Positions 44,701 through 57,684 of a stretch of DNA of 64,000 bases are shown in pieces. Under the pieces are notes generated by a model. It was not told the DNA's origin. It saw only the letters and a program-made list of their open reading frames with translations, and did not search any database. Source of the DNA: Scytalidium lignicola (taxonomy: Eukaryota > Ascomycota > Leotiomycetes); NCBI GenBank assembly GCA_002812745.2, contig NCSJ02000085.1:62001-126000 (forward strand), in the 5' to 3' direction. How positions within the stretch are numbered: position 1 is the first letter of the stretch; every line of letters starts with the position of its first letter. Both the position numbers and the translations under genes were made by a program.

Positions 44701-46614
44701 TAATAATAAGTACAGAACTTGATAAGGTATTCTAATATATTCTTGTTGATATCATAACTTGTATAATCTAATATATACTGTAATCTAACTACTGATAAGT
44801 AGTTAAAATGTTAGTATAAGCATTATAATTCTATATTGGTTAAAAAACAAAAGTTTTCCTTTAATAAATCAAAAATGAAGGTGTGTAAAGATATATCTTA
44901 AAGTAGAAAATTATAACTAAATCATCATATGACTAAAACACTTTCCTGTAAAGTAATAAGTAAGTTCATAAGGTTGTTGAAATATATACTTAATTAGTCT
45001 ATATTCATTAAGCATAATAAAAAGGATATAGTTAACTTAATTACATAGAATTCAATTTGTCCAATTAATGTATTTACTAATATAAAACCTATTAAAGTTA
45101 TACTCCTAATTCTGAATTATACTGTTATTATGCCTTTAGTTATAGTATTTAATGTTATAATTTAGTCTACTTGTTATAAAGCTTCAAATTAACCATAACC
45201 AGTTATAAAATGCTTTGTAACTTTTATATTAATTAAGATTCTATAAAATTGTCTTAAATTATACCTTGTTAAGCTCTTCATGTTATATACTTTTGTTATA
45301 GTTATTATAAAGGTTTTTAGGTCAAGTTCTCAAGAGTAATTCTCAGTCGTTAACACCTTAGTAGTTAGTTAGTATAAGAAAGTGTTATTAACTAGTTTTA
45401 TAATAATTAGTATAGTTAATTCTACTGAGAAACTTCTACATAAGGTAAAGAATATAATTATAGTAAAGAATGTGGTTTTAAGCTAGTCAGGTTCTTTAAA
45501 ATCTGTTTTTAAGTTATTATTAACAAATAAAGTCTTAAAAGTAAAGTCTAATTCCTCTTTAAAGTTACTTTCTTTGTAATTAACAATGTATTATTTAAAC
45601 TGTTTATTAAAACATTGTTTAAAGCTATAAATACTAAAGTTAAATTTACTTATATTTCTGGTTTTAAAATATACTTTCTTTATATCTTACTCTTCTTATA
45701 AGTGTTTCCATGATTAGTATTCTTCTCTTTTATATATAAAGTATCTTCCTTATGTTTGAGAGTATAGAATAGTATACTTAAGGCCTTGTGAATTAAATCA
45801 TTAGTTTACTCTATAATTAGTATAATAATGATAGTTTATAAAGTAAGTTTTATTATAATGTTCTTAGTCTTTTTCCTTTTCATATGATATAATAAACAAG
45901 TAAAGTTTGTTAATAAGTTGCCTTAAGTCTCTTAATAAGTCTGAAATAGTATATCTACATACTGAAGATCCTTAATAAGTAGTAATCAACTTCTTGTAAA
46001 GAATATTAACCATTTTATAAACTAGTTAAAGGTTGTATTAAAGCTCTTAAAGCTTGTTAATAAGTAATTGTACATTCTTAAGTATTATTTTCTTAAGGTT
46101 TATAACTATGATCAAGGTTAATATTATACCTTCTTATTCAGTATAAATTTAACGATAATATATAAGTCTTTCATAGAAGTTGTATAAATAAGTATATACT
46201 TCTTTGAACATACGTTTAATAAGGTTGTTAATAATAAAATAACCTTTTACTAACCTTGTTAGTATAATAAGGAATACTTTAATATAGAATTCCTTTAACA
46301 ATTTTACTTGTTTATAATAACTCTTAAAGATTATCAATTTGTATTCAAAGTTACTAGTTATTCTATTGTACTTCTAGTCTTTTGTATATATCTTGACAAT
46401 ATCAAAGACTTGTTTTATATATACAAGCTAAGTTAAAGGTAATAATAATAAGCTAAGCTTATGATAAGAGTTATAATCTTATTACAACTTGTAAAATTGT
46501 TAATAGTTATTCTAAGAGATTATAAAAGTTAAAAAAATACTTAATTCTTAACTTACATATATTAAACTAAGAATCTTAAAGTTAATTTAAGTGTTTATAA
46601 AATAAGTAATTATA
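41722..46614 (-). mobile_element. Second Copia copy, heavily RIP-mutated (continues at 54221-54455)
   Basis: 41722-42060 is nearly identical to the interior 3' end of copy 1 (RNase H fragment at 41806-42045, RWIEGTTNPADSMTKG). Beyond that the sequence follows copy 1 base by base but with pervasive C-to-T and G-to-A changes and no long frames. It is interrupted by a solo LTR (42457-42723) and by the Gypsy element (46615-54220). It resumes at 54221 and fades out near 54455, before the gag start, so its 5' end and 5' LTR are missing. Confidence 0.82.
42457..42723. mobile_element. Solo LTR of the Gypsy family, TSD TCTTC
   Basis: 267 bp starting TGTCAGGGG and ending CCCTGACA, closely matching the LTRs of the Gypsy element at 46615-54220. 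TCTTC flanks it on both sides (42452-42456 and 42724-42728). Confidence 0.93.
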
Positions 46615-46879
46615 TGTCAGGGGTATCTGTACGCAGAGTGAAGAGAGACCAGGAGGCTGAAACATAATAGGAGACTAGCAGTGAGATAGCAGTTGGTTAA
46701 GTGTAGATTCGCTCTAAAACTCAGTGCTCTTCTAAAATTACAAGATTGATCTCTGACTCCTGTCAAAGAGAAGGGGAAAACCCTCTCTTTATAGACGGGA
46801 GTCAGCAGCTAAGGAGCAGCTAGGACTCAGACCTCTATCCTTCCTCCCTTCACGTGATTAGCCTATTAAGGACCTGACA
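46615..46879 (-). repeat. Gypsy LTR (3' LTR in element orientation)
   Basis: 265 bp, TGTCAGGGG...CCTGACA. It differs from its partner at about seven positions, all transitions. Confidence 0.95.
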
Positions 46880-48907
46880 ATATCTCCTCCTTTTTAAGCT
46901 CCTGTCCTCAGGAGCTACTGTTGAACCACCTGCTAAGATGCGGCGATGGAACGTAGCATTTTCCCATTTTACAATTAGACTCTAAACAAAGAGCGTTAAA
47001 CTTAGCACTCCTGGCCTTAACGCCTTGGTGTGTTTGTCGTTTTGGTAAACACAAAACACTTTTTAGTATTAACCTCATAGTGAAGCTCTAGCAAACCTCC
47101 TGCTAAGCTCTGGAGATCTTTCTTTGTTCTTTCAATTCAACATTACAAGCTATAGTGGGGCTAACAGTTGAACGTCTTGCTCTTACTGCAAACTTCCTTT
47201 CTAGACTATAACTTGCTTGTAGCTAAGTAGCTGTGAACAACACCAAGCTTTGTAGCAAGGATGTTATTGCTCTTGTTCTTTCAACGCAGCTTTATTGTGT
47301 TAAATATATCTATTGAGAAAAGCCTCAATAGTAATATTCTCCAAACCTTAGGCCATTGTATACGTCTATTTAAGTAGGTGTTCTCTCCTTCGATTTTACT
47401 TCTTTTTCCAAGTATCAACTGATGATTGTTAGTATCACCTTTCTTTTTGAAGAACTCTACTGCGTTCCTATGGCTTTCTACTAGCATAGCTCTTGCTAGG
47501 CTGTAGCTTTCTCGTTGTCCTTCCTTTTATTACACTTCCCCTTCTTTCACCTTCGTTCGTCGAGATTCCCTAAGCAGAATTGTCTCTTGTTGAGCTACAG
47601 CTTACTCTTTACTACACTCCTCCTTGATCTTCCAATTCAGCTTGTTTTCCCACCTTCACCTTTGTTCAGTTATCACTTCTTTTCTCCAGGAATCATACAG
47701 CAGAATTGTCTCTTGCTAAGCTACAGCTTGCTCTCTGCTACACTCTTTCTTGATTCTCTAATTCAGCTTGCCTTGCACCTTTTACTTAGCTCTGGGATAT
47801 CTCTTCTTTCTTCTCATACCCTTGCTTAGCTCTAGTTATAACACTCGCTAACCTTCTGCTAGGCTGCAGAGATGGTGCTAGCAAACGCCGAACCCCTTGT
47901 TCTCACTGATAGGGAAGCACCATGTCAACGATGTCTTTATAACTTGTCTAGGTGAAAAGCTGGTATTCTGCAATAATGTGTAGATGATACCAGTAAGTCA
48001 TGACTATTGTTGTATAACTACTTTGCTGCTGTTATACAACTGCTTAGCTAATGTTCTGTAGGCCAATCTTCAAAATGTTCATACTACAAGCAGAACAATA
48101 AGGCTTGTCTTCTGGTAAGTATATCCCTCCTTCTTTGTTTACTCTTACGAACTGATGGCTAGTTACTTGTTAACCTCCTGCTAGCTAACTGGTTTGTTAA
48201 AGGTGTGAAGCAAAATACTCTGTACTGCCATTATCATGTGTAACAACATTCTTGACATAAGTTTCAATGTAATGGTTATTGCTAATGCTAAGCTTTTGCT
48301 AACCTAGTGCTAGGATAATGTCAAGGTAGCACAGGTAGCCGTTTTGAAAAGCCTTCAATTCATTAAGAACTCCAAAAGTATGCCTTCCTCACGTCTTCAA
48401 GAACTCAAGTAAGAAGAGTCAGCTGAGCAGAAAGAGAGAAGCATCCTAGCATTAGAGTTGCTGGGTCATTCATTGGAGAAGGTGTCTAAGGATGTAACAA
48501 GTCTCTCTAAAGAAGTGGAAGGTCTTCGTACAGATTATAATAGAATGGTGAGTTACCTGTGTAGTTGTTGTTAGGTAAGTACTAATCAGAGGATAGCATC
48601 TTGAGGTAGAAGAGCCCTCTGATAATGAAGGTAATGATGAAGATGATGGCAATGATGGCAGGGCATAGCTCTTACTCTTCTCTTGCTCACCCCTCATAGG
48701 GTTAAAGCTTAGGTGTCTGGTTTCTCTCTCTGCTTGCCTTGCAGGGCTGAAGTTAGTCTCCTGCTTGGTTAATGCTAAGTTAGTGCTAGGTTCTTAGCTA
48801 AGTGTATTTTAGATGAATTCAAACCGTTGTCTTGCAGTGTTTTCTTTCCTACAATTATGTTCTGTGCTATGCTTTGTGAAAAATTACCTGAAGTATATTA
48901 ATCACCC
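46880..48907. other. Gypsy 3' non-pol region
   Basis: Pyrimidine-rich on the plus strand with recurrent CTAGC/GCTAGG-type words and no pol homology. It contains the antisense reading frame at 48380-48668. A 104-codon plus frame at 47515-47829 is Leu/Ser-rich low complexity and is not supported as a gene. Confidence 0.6.
48380..48668 (+). pseudogene. Antisense coiled-coil reading frame carried by the Gypsy element
   Basis: It lies on the strand opposite to gag-pol. ATG 48380 opens MPSSRLQELK, then one TAA (a CAA-to-TAA change would explain it), then a heptad-rich helix (ILALELLGHSLEKVS...SLSKEVEGLRTDYNRM), then CSCC and a stop. A very acidic tail (SDNEGNDEDDGNDGRA, stop at 48666-48668) follows one frame away. 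A GTAAGT with a nearby CTAAT lies between, so either an intron or a one-base shift separates the tail. Composition and periodicity look like a real protein rather than a chance frame. The same kind of small coiled-coil frame may recur in related fungal Gypsy elements; that needs searching. Function unknown. Confidence 0.55.
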
Positions 48908-51900
48908 TCACTGCAAGGTAGCTGCTAACCTTCTAGGTCTTCCCTACTTTCTCCTAGCTTTGAGGTTGCTTGGATCTAGGTTATGTTTCTCATTATACTC
49001 TTCTAGCATTTTACCATCATTAATATTTTCTCGTAGCTCTTAAGAATCTTCCTCGTTAGTGTATCCCTTCCAGTTAATGAAGTATTTGAAAATTCCTCTT
49101 TGCTATTTATGGTCTAAGATTGTTTCTACTTCATATTCATTGTCTAGGTCGATAGCACTTACCTCCCCTGGTTCTGGGTCGCCACTCTCTTGCTTCTTGT
49201 ACAACTCAAGGGTAAAGATAGGGAAAACAGGATAGATGCGAATTTGCTTTGGCACATCTAGCTCATAAGCAAGGCTATGGTCTCCTACTACCTTTGTTAT
49301 TTTCCAAGGCTCTAAGTATTTGTTAGTGAACTTGCAGCAGGGTTGTCATTGCTTGATATAGGCGGTAGAGACTAACACCTAGTCTCTAAGGTTAAAAGAC
49401 TTTAGCTCTCGACGTTGGTTATACCATTTCTCATAAAGTTTCTGAGCATGTTGAAGTAGACCTGCGATCTTGCTACGACTCTCTTGCAACTCTTCAGCTC
49501 TCTTAGTTGCTGCTAGTACCTTAAAAGAAGGCTCTCTGCTGGCTAGCCCTAGCTCTGCTAGTCCTTGCGGTTTGTATCCTATGAGGGCCTCTGCAGGGGA
49601 CGTCTGTATAGCAGAATGCCATGAGGTGTTGTAAACATGCTCTGCTAAGTACAGCTTAGTTGCCCAATCGTCCTAAGTGAAAGAGCAGTAGACTTGCAAG
49701 TAGTGTTCCAGGTTCTGGTTTTGACGTTCAGTTTGGCCGTCAGTCTAGGGATGCCATGCAATACTCATCCGCCTCTTCACTGCTAAGTAGTAGCAAAGGG
49801 ACGCCCAGAACTTGCTCTTGAATTGGGTATCTCGATCAGATACTACACCCTTAAATAGACCAAATGGTCGGATGATGTGATATAGCAACAACTCAGCAAC
49901 TCCATCAGCACTGATACACTTGGTGGTAAGGATATAAATCGAGTATTTGGTGAACTTGCAGACTACTACCAGAATAGTATTGTATTCCTTACTCTTAAAG
50001 GAAGTAGAAGGTGGTAATTTAATGATGAAATCCATTAAGATTTTTTCAAAAGGTCTAGTTAGTATCGGCAAAGGTACTAGCTTGTTGTAAGGTAGATGGT
50101 ATCTCAGCTTGGTTCTCTGGCAAATAGCATAAGTAGAGATGTACTTCTTGATGTCTTTCTGCAAACTATTCTAATAGTAACAATTAGCTAGCTGTTTTAA
50201 AACTTTAGTAATACCTAGATGTCCGTTAGTAAGAGCATCATGGAAAGCATTTAGCAATTCAATCTTTAATAGGTAGTTATCAGGGATATAAACATGTCCT
50301 TGATACCTCAGAAGCCCATCGTCTCCTAATACCCAGAGGTTACACCCTGAGACTCCAGTAATAGATCGCCTGCTACGTCGTTACTTCCATTCTTCGTTGA
50401 CAACAAAAGCATCCTTCTGCTATGCTTTACGAATAACATCTGCAAAGCTAGGTAACAAGTCCTCTGGCGTTGTTGTGACTTCGGCCCTTCTAGCCTACGC
50501 CGAAAGAACATATGATTCGCGACTTGTAGCTCTAACAACAGCATTATCCTGGAAAGACATAATGCTTTGAGCACCTTCAAGTTCAGTTGCCACAGAGCTG
50601 TTAAGCTCTTGCGACCGACCAGCAAGGTCCTGACTGTCTGGCAAAACGAGTTCAGTTGTCAGGGAATCTACTTCTTCTGACTAGTCAACAAGACCTTGAC
50701 CTAACAAGCTCGCAGGTTCCTCACTGCTTACATTCGGTGTCTGTGAGAACCTACTAAGAAAACTCAGCAACAACTCTTGACATGCTGCTACAGCGCTAGT
50801 CATATCTTACAGATCAGGTCTTCTCGACAACCCATCAGCAAGGTTCTAAGAGCTTGGTCTATACTCAATCTTAAAATCATATCTAGACAATTCTTACAAC
50901 CAATGAGCTTGCCTACTGTTCAGCTGCGGCTTAGAAGCGAGGTAGCGATGGTTCAAGTGGTTAGTCAAAACTTCAACAGGGTATTGTACATACAACAAGT
51001 AATGTCTCCATGTCCTAAAAGCCTCTACGATAGCTAGCAACTCAGCATTTAGGGTGTTGTAGCATAGCTTAGCCCCTTTCAACTTCTTCGACATGTATGT
51101 AACAGGATGCCAGCGCCCTTCTCACAATTGGGTTATAATCATGCCAACTGCAAAATCCAAAGCATCTGTCTCTAACCTGGTAAGTAGCTTCAGGTCATAA
51201 TGACGTAGTAGTAGAGTAGTTGTGAACAAGACATGTATCTTCGCGAATGCTTCTTGTTGCAAGAGAGTTAACTGGAAGGTCGACAGGTGTCCCTTCTTCA
51301 GCGTATCTGTTAATGGTGCAGTAACCTTTGAATAACCTTTGATAAACCGGCGATAAAACCCAGTGAAGCCAAGAAAGATCTACATGTCTTTTATGCTTCT
51401 AGGTTCCGGCCACTCAACAATAGCTATAACATGTCTTTTCTCTATGCTCATGCCTTCAGGGGTAATTACAAAGCCTAAAAAGGTGACTGTCTGAGAATGG
51501 AATGTACATTTCTCCAGGTTTGCATAAAGGCCCTATTGCTGCAACCTAGTTAGTACATCGTGAATAGCTTGTACATGTGACTCCTTGTCTTCTGTATAAA
51601 TCAAGATATCATCAAGGTATACAATGCAGATGACGTCGACTAAACCTGCTAGTGCCTGGTTGATATATGTCTGGAAGGTAGTTGGTGCATTCGAAAGTCC
51701 GAATAGCATGACAAGATATTCAAAGTGTCTATACTTAGTTCTAAACGCTATCTTCTACTTATCTCTCTTGTGGATGCGTATCCAGTAGTAAGCATTTTTC
51801 AAATCCAACTTAGTAAAGTATTTAGCCTTAGATAATCGACTAATGATTTCTGAAATTAAGGGTAATGCAATGTGGTTTTTCTTAGTAATCTTGTTCAGTC

Positions 51901-53905
51901 CTTGGTAGTCAACGTAAAGTTACAGTTTGCCTCCTGGCTTGGGTATGAATAATATAGGAGCTCTTGCTGGACTGATCAAGGGTCGGATCCATCCCTTCTG
52001 TGTAGCAGCTTCCAAGTAATCATGAAGCACTGCAAGCTCATCTTCGGCTAAGGCATAAATAAGTCCCCAAGGTGAAGTCTGTCCTTCTTCTAAGTTGATA
52101 TGATGCTCCAAAGAGGTATAAGGGGGCAGAATTCCAGTTAAGTTTGTATTAAAGACATTCAAGTAATCATCATATTCTGACGGTATGACAGGTTGCATTC
52201 TATTGGCTTCCTTGCTAGTATTTTCTTGTGGTTTTAAGGGAGTAGGGATTATTCCAACTAAAACCATAGTACACCTAGTTGCACAGCTAGCTTTTCGAAG
52301 TTGTCTTTTTGTAGTGATCAATGATAAGTGCTGCTCTTGGAGAGGAAATACCTAAGTGTCTTCTTTGTAACAGATAACTTATGGCTTTACATCGTCATGC
52401 CATGGCTTTCTTAATACAATTTCATATCCATTAGACTCAACTACCACGAAGTTGTGGTGCTCTGTCCTCTTAAGTCCCCAGCTATCGGTAATGCAAGTCA
52501 TAATATCCAAAGTTCTATAGGTAGGAATGTTTTGTCTGTAGAGCTGTCCTACTGTTGGGCACCAGCTAACCTCCTTCATTACTTCGTCTGACAAGAGGCA
52601 ACGATGTACAATATTCAAATCTGACCTTGTATTCAATAAGGCTGTCCTCATTACCCATTTCCTTTCAAGTTGGAGAGAAACTCTTGCTTTTAGCCGTCCT
52701 GAAAGGTGTCTGTCTTCTTATTGGGCAACTGCTACTCTCTTACCTAATGGCGTAGTATTCACATCGGATGTCTGAGGGCAACTACTAGCATAGTGGCCTA
52801 ATTTCTTACACTAATAGCATTGGACCTCAGAAAGCGGCGGTCTAGCAGCTCCTCTTCTCTTTGCTACTGGTTGGTCGCTAGGAGGGACGGCATTGACAGT
52901 CATTGCTTTTTGTGCTGAAGGAGTCTAGTTTGCTTAAAACATGCTTGAAGTCTTACTTGTTTAACTCATTTGTCTGCCTCGGTTTCCTAGCTGATTGGTC
53001 ATAATTACACTTTTTGTCATGATGCCTCTTCCTTAGGTTGTAATCAACATTTTAGCCCTTCGTGCTACACTGATCAACTTCGTCTTAGTGGTTGGTATGC
53101 CTTGAGACACAATTTGCTTTCTTAACTCCGGTCGAAGTTTGTCCAAGAAGCTACACACCCAATACCCCTCAAGTAGGTGCTCTGGTAATTCCGACTTAAT
53201 ATTCTCGTAATTGTCCAGGAAAGAATTGAATTTCTGGTCTGGTTTCTGTTCAAGGTAATGCAACTTCACAACAGCTTTGAAGGTGCAAGTAAGGCTATCT
53301 AAGATGTTACTCTTCAAGAATTCTTCCATTTCGTCTTAACGGATGTGGTCATAACGATTTTGCCAGGTGTCCATAACATAAGTGATCCAGCGTCTTTTGA
53401 TGGTGCCTTCCAGCGTACTACTAGCATACATAACTCTTTGAAGCTTAGTGCTCAATTCCTGGATCATAGCAAATCAGGAGTGTAATTCGAAGAGGAAAGT
53501 ATAGAGTTCATTCTAATTAGTCCCCTTGTATTTCAAGGCAGGGAGTTGCAATTTCCCTCAAATCTCGCTGCTAGGTTGTTGGTAGGGTTCAGCATGGCGA
53601 TTTGTCCTAATAGCTGGTGCATCCCATACAGAATCATAAATAGGAGCTTCTCCCCTCTCAAGAGCTTGTAAGTAAGTTCTCTTCTTTTCAAGGCAGTCCT
53701 GTTGCTGCTTAGTTGCAATTCTCCTGTCTAGCTCTTCCTCCGACAACGAAACAAAACTCCTCGAAATGGGTGCTGGAGGAGAAGGCAAAGGTGGATCAGG
53801 CAACAGTGACTCCTCTTGTTGTAGTGTTGCTGAGCCGGTAAAGGGGAACTGCGACCCTTCTACTTCTCCTTGTTGTGAAGCTTGAGTTCGACGGGTCTTA
53901 ACCAT
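48908..53905 (-). pseudogene. Gypsy gag-pol with chromodomain, inactivated by stops
   Basis: The gag start is at 53905 (MVKTRRTQASQQGE). A retrotransposon-gag region (53329-53033: FLDNYENIKSELPEHLLEGY), then a zinc knuckle (about 52830-52780; the first Cys pair is split by a TAG where CAG would fit). Protease follows (NTRSDLNI, with the catalytic Asp reading as Asn), then RT (YLDDILIY intact at about 51610), RNase H (about 51150-50890), the integrase core (50164-49745: LMDFI and VSDRDTQF), and a chromodomain (about 49140-49050, YFINWKGYTNEEDS). It ends in a GRPRR-type basic tail at 48908. All domains are in order on the minus strand, but many in-frame TAG/TAA codons sit where CAG/CAA would fit. 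Confidence 0.88.
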
Positions 53906-53955
53906 CCTGATTCTCAACGGTCCACATGCCCTTTGTTGGGAGAGAGAGATCAATA

Positions 53956-54220
53956 TGTCAGGGGTATCCGTACGCAGAGTGAAGAGAGACCAGGAAGCTG
54001 AAACATAATAGGAGACTAGCAGTGAGATAGCAGTTGGTTAGGTGTAGATTCGCTCTAAAACTCAGTGCTCTTCTAAAATTACAAGATTGATCTCTGACTC
54101 CTGTCAAAGAGAAGGGGAAAACCCCCTCTTTATAGACGGGAGTCAGCAGCTAAGGAGCGGCTAGGACTCAGACCCCTATCCTTCCTCCCTTCACGTGATT
54201 AGCCTACTAAGGACCTGACA
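53956..54220 (-). repeat. Gypsy LTR (5' LTR in element orientation)
   Basis: 265 bp, partner of 46615-46879. The Copia copy 2 sequence resumes directly after the TTATA duplication. Confidence 0.95.
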
Positions 54221-54455
54221 TTATAAGAAATGTAATAACTACAAAGATAATAAATCCTTTTTAAAAGTCTTAAGAAGTATATTAAAAGTCTTCTTTACTT
54301 TATAAGTATTATTCTTCCTCTTGTATAACGTTTACAAGAGTCTAAACAATTATAATACTCTTAATATTATACATTATACATATATTATCACAACAAAGGT
54401 AATTCTATAAACTTTATATCTCTTTTTAAGTAATAACCTTAAAGGTATCAACTTA

Positions 54456-57376
54456 TTACAGATTTAACCTAACAAGTTAATTGGTATAAGCTTAAAGCTT
54501 AATACATAACAGAGTGTATATAGAAAACCTAATGATTACATAATATGATTAAGACTTAAGAGACTTAAGAAGTCTAAAGGGTTTATAAACTTATAAGACT
54601 TAAGAGATCTAAGAGGTCTAGTTGAATTTTATTATCTATATAAGTATATTATAAGAACATAAAAGTAGACTTTTTATGTTCAACTTAAATACATTATTAA
54701 ATTTTACCTTTGACTTAGTTATTTGCTCAAATATCTCTTATTTCCACTATCCTTGAACATTTACCTTATCCTTGACTATTTAATAATTTGAATAGCATAG
54801 TTTTGTAACATTTTGAATATCTCCTATCTTGATAAGTCAAGATTTAAAAANTAAACATATTAATAAATAACAATAATGAACAATAACCTAAAGAAGATTC
54901 TGAAGAAAGCTTTAAAGAAAAANTCTGAAGAAGGATCTGAAGAAGAATCTAAGAAAAGTTCAGAAGATAATTCTAAAGAAGACTAAGGTGAGAATCAGAT
55001 TATTGAAGAAATTAACATTTAAAAANGGAATATTAAAGAAAGTTGTTATACTATTAAAGTAAATTACTAAGTCAACAAAAANGATTAATTATAAGAGAAT
55101 CATTAAAAGTTATAAAAAANGAAACTAACACCTTCATTACTTACATCTGATCCAAAACCAGTTCTAATACTAAGAACTCCAAATCCAAACCCTGATCCAG
55201 ACTTTAAATTAAAGAACAACATTGAACAAATTCTAATAACAACATTTAAAGAAGTTAAAATTACCAAGCCAAACTTATTCTATAAGAACAAAAAGAAGTT
55301 AAAAGCATATCTTGTACAAATAAGAACTTATTTAATACTGAATAACTAACTACTGCTTCAAGATATATATAAAGTTCTATAAGCATTAATATACTTAAGA
55401 GAAGTAACCAAAACTTAGTTTTAACTCTTGAAGGATAAATAATTCACAACAAACAGAAAAACAAAGAAGTAAGAAGTAATTAACATTATTATAAGTTAAG
55501 TTAACTATACAAGAGAACTCAAATGCTTATATAAGAATATCAATGAAAAACAGAATGCTAAAAGATGATTAACTCACTTTAGACAAACTAAGAGCCTTAA
55601 CAAATATACAATACTTTATTATTAGTATATAATATCAGTCAACTAAGAAGAAGAAATATATATACATTAATATAAGATCAAGTTAAAGGACTTTATTAAA
55701 GAAGAACTATATCAACAGCTTATGATTATTATATTCAACATTCTTATTGACTTATTTATTAAGATTAAGAATGAACAGTATAAGATAAGCTTAAACAAAA
55801 AGAGTAAATCTTATTTCAACTAAAGAAAGACTAATAGTAAAAAANGATCAAGAAGACTTTATAAAGTTAAACACTATAAAGAAAANGAAANGACCTTTAA
55901 GAAAAAAAAGAAGCCTTTTAAAGGAAAAAGCAAGAAAGAGAATTCCTTTAGAATCTCCTTTGAAGAATTAAACAAGAGAAAAAAAAACAAGTTATATTTC
56001 AAGTGTAATCTTCTTGAATATATAACAAATACTCATAAGAGGAACAACAAATCAAGTATATCAATTAAGGTTAGAGTTATAAGAATCCTAAGAATTAAGA
56101 ATATCTTATCTGAATCATCAGAAGAAGAAAGCTTGAACTTAGAAGAAATATCTAATAAAGAAGTTAATAAAACAACATTTGTAACAATAAGAAGGACTTA
56201 ACATATAAAACACCCTTAAGATAAGGAGAAAGCTAAGAACTTAAATAAATAAAGATGAATTCCAAAAGTCAGTAAAATCTAAATGATCATACTAACAAAC
56301 TTCAAAGTTATACTAACAGAATAATATCTTGTTTCTAAGAAAGCATTAATCTTAAGATATTATCTAATAATTAGTATACAAGGACTAAGAGGATAGAAAA
56401 TCCTAAACAAAAATCAACTTTATAAAATTATATAATAAGAAAAGGTAATTGTAAAAGAATAAGAGTTTGATCTTGAAAATCTTGTTCTGGTCTATAAGAC
56501 TAACCTTTAAAGCATTATCATAAAGAAAAAAAATACATAAGTCCTTCTTACTAATAAAAANGAACTCAAATACAAAACAACTTTAACCAAATGCTTAAGG
56601 ATACCTAGATAATAATAAAAGAAGGATTAAGTTATATTATGTAAGGACAATATAACTTATAACAAGGAGACTATCTAATGATAACTTTCTGACAAGACCA
56701 AACAAAGGTAAAAACATAATACAAAGAAATCTAAGGCTTAGAAAAATCAGTAGAATAATTATTTAAAGTTAAACAATATCATACTTAACAAAAAGAACCA
56801 GTAAAGATCATTGTTGAACAAGTTAATTAAGATGTAAAAACTTTACTTATAGTTAATAAACTAGAGAAGAATTCACTACCTTTAAAATTACTTATTATAC
56901 TATTAAAGGAGGACAAATTAATGTAAAAGATTGATTAATAGTTCAACCAAGAAATAACAATGTACTTTTTNAAATTCTACAAGAAGAATTCCTAAGGAAA
57001 GTAATATCTTTATCATTGAAATAAAAGAATACCTTAGAAATAAAATAACAAAATAAGTACAAGATACATATGCATTCATGAATAATAAAAGCTTAGATAG
57101 ACTAAGGCTAAGAAATCTTATAAAAAAANCGAATAATACTATTTGAAGAACTTTAAGAAAATGCTAAGAATCTAAAAATCAAGGATAACATATTAATCAA
57201 CAATGCTAGAAATGTCAATCTCTACTCTATGAATAGTAGAAGTTCATTACACATAAACATAAAACTATGTAAAAAGCTAGTAAAAGCCTTGATTAATTCA
57301 AAAGCTAAAAGAAACTTTATCAATAAACAAGTTATAAAGTAATTAAAACTCAACATAAAAGTCAAGAAAGACAATT
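54456..57376 (+). mobile_element. RIP-mutated second Gypsy remnant (gag and protease region)
   Basis: This extremely A-rich stretch has many N bases in homopolymers. On the plus strand, fragments of a Ty3-type gag remain around 55190-55350 (LKAYLVQIRTYLILNN). A degraded zinc knuckle lies near 55990-56040 (LYFKCNLLEYITNTH), and a protease-like segment near 57295-57350 (NSKAKRNFINKQVIK). Stops are frequent. The left border and LTRs are not clear. The remnant is cut by the Copia LTR at 57377. Confidence 0.65.
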
Positions 57377-57541
57377 TGTTGTGATATCCTAGTTGCCACC
57401 TTAGGCACCACGTTTCACCTATTACACGTGACTTCCCTTTCTAGTAGTTAGCTTCACTTGTACGTACGTAGCTACACTACAACACCACAATATATTTGAG
57501 TAACCCCGATTACGCAACCTCTTGCTGTGCTTAATTCAACA
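57377..57541 (+). repeat. Copia family 2 5' LTR
   Basis: 165 bp; its sequence appears identical to the right LTR by eye. Confidence 0.93.
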
Positions 57542-57684
57542 GGTTATGCACTCCGGTAGCAACGTAATTGGGCTAACTCTTCTTCTTTCGTGTTGATTGT
57601 GTTGATTGACACCTTTTTTGTCTCTGTTTACCCATATTCACATGTCTAGCCATCACCTTCAGCATAGCCGACGATTCTGGAACT

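Larger units (their letters stand above)
46615..54220 (-). mobile_element. Complete chromodomain-type Ty3/Gypsy retrotransposon, TSD TTATA
   Basis: A 7606-bp element with 265-bp LTRs at 46615-46879 and 53956-54220, flanked by TTATA at 46610-46614 and 54221-54225. A purine-rich tract (AAAAAGGAGGAGATAT on the minus strand) abuts the left LTR as a polypurine tract should, so the coding strand is minus. It is inserted inside the mutated Copia copy 2, so it is younger. The interior carries gag-pol and a long 3' non-pol region. Confidence 0.95.

Noticed and set aside
47515..47829. Leu/Ser-rich 104-codon frame in the Gypsy 3' region
   Set aside because: Low complexity with internally repeated phrases; looks like translated CT-rich repeat rather than a protein.
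48470..48697. 75-codon Ser-rich minus frame
   Set aside because: Shadow of the antisense coiled-coil frame 48380-48668.
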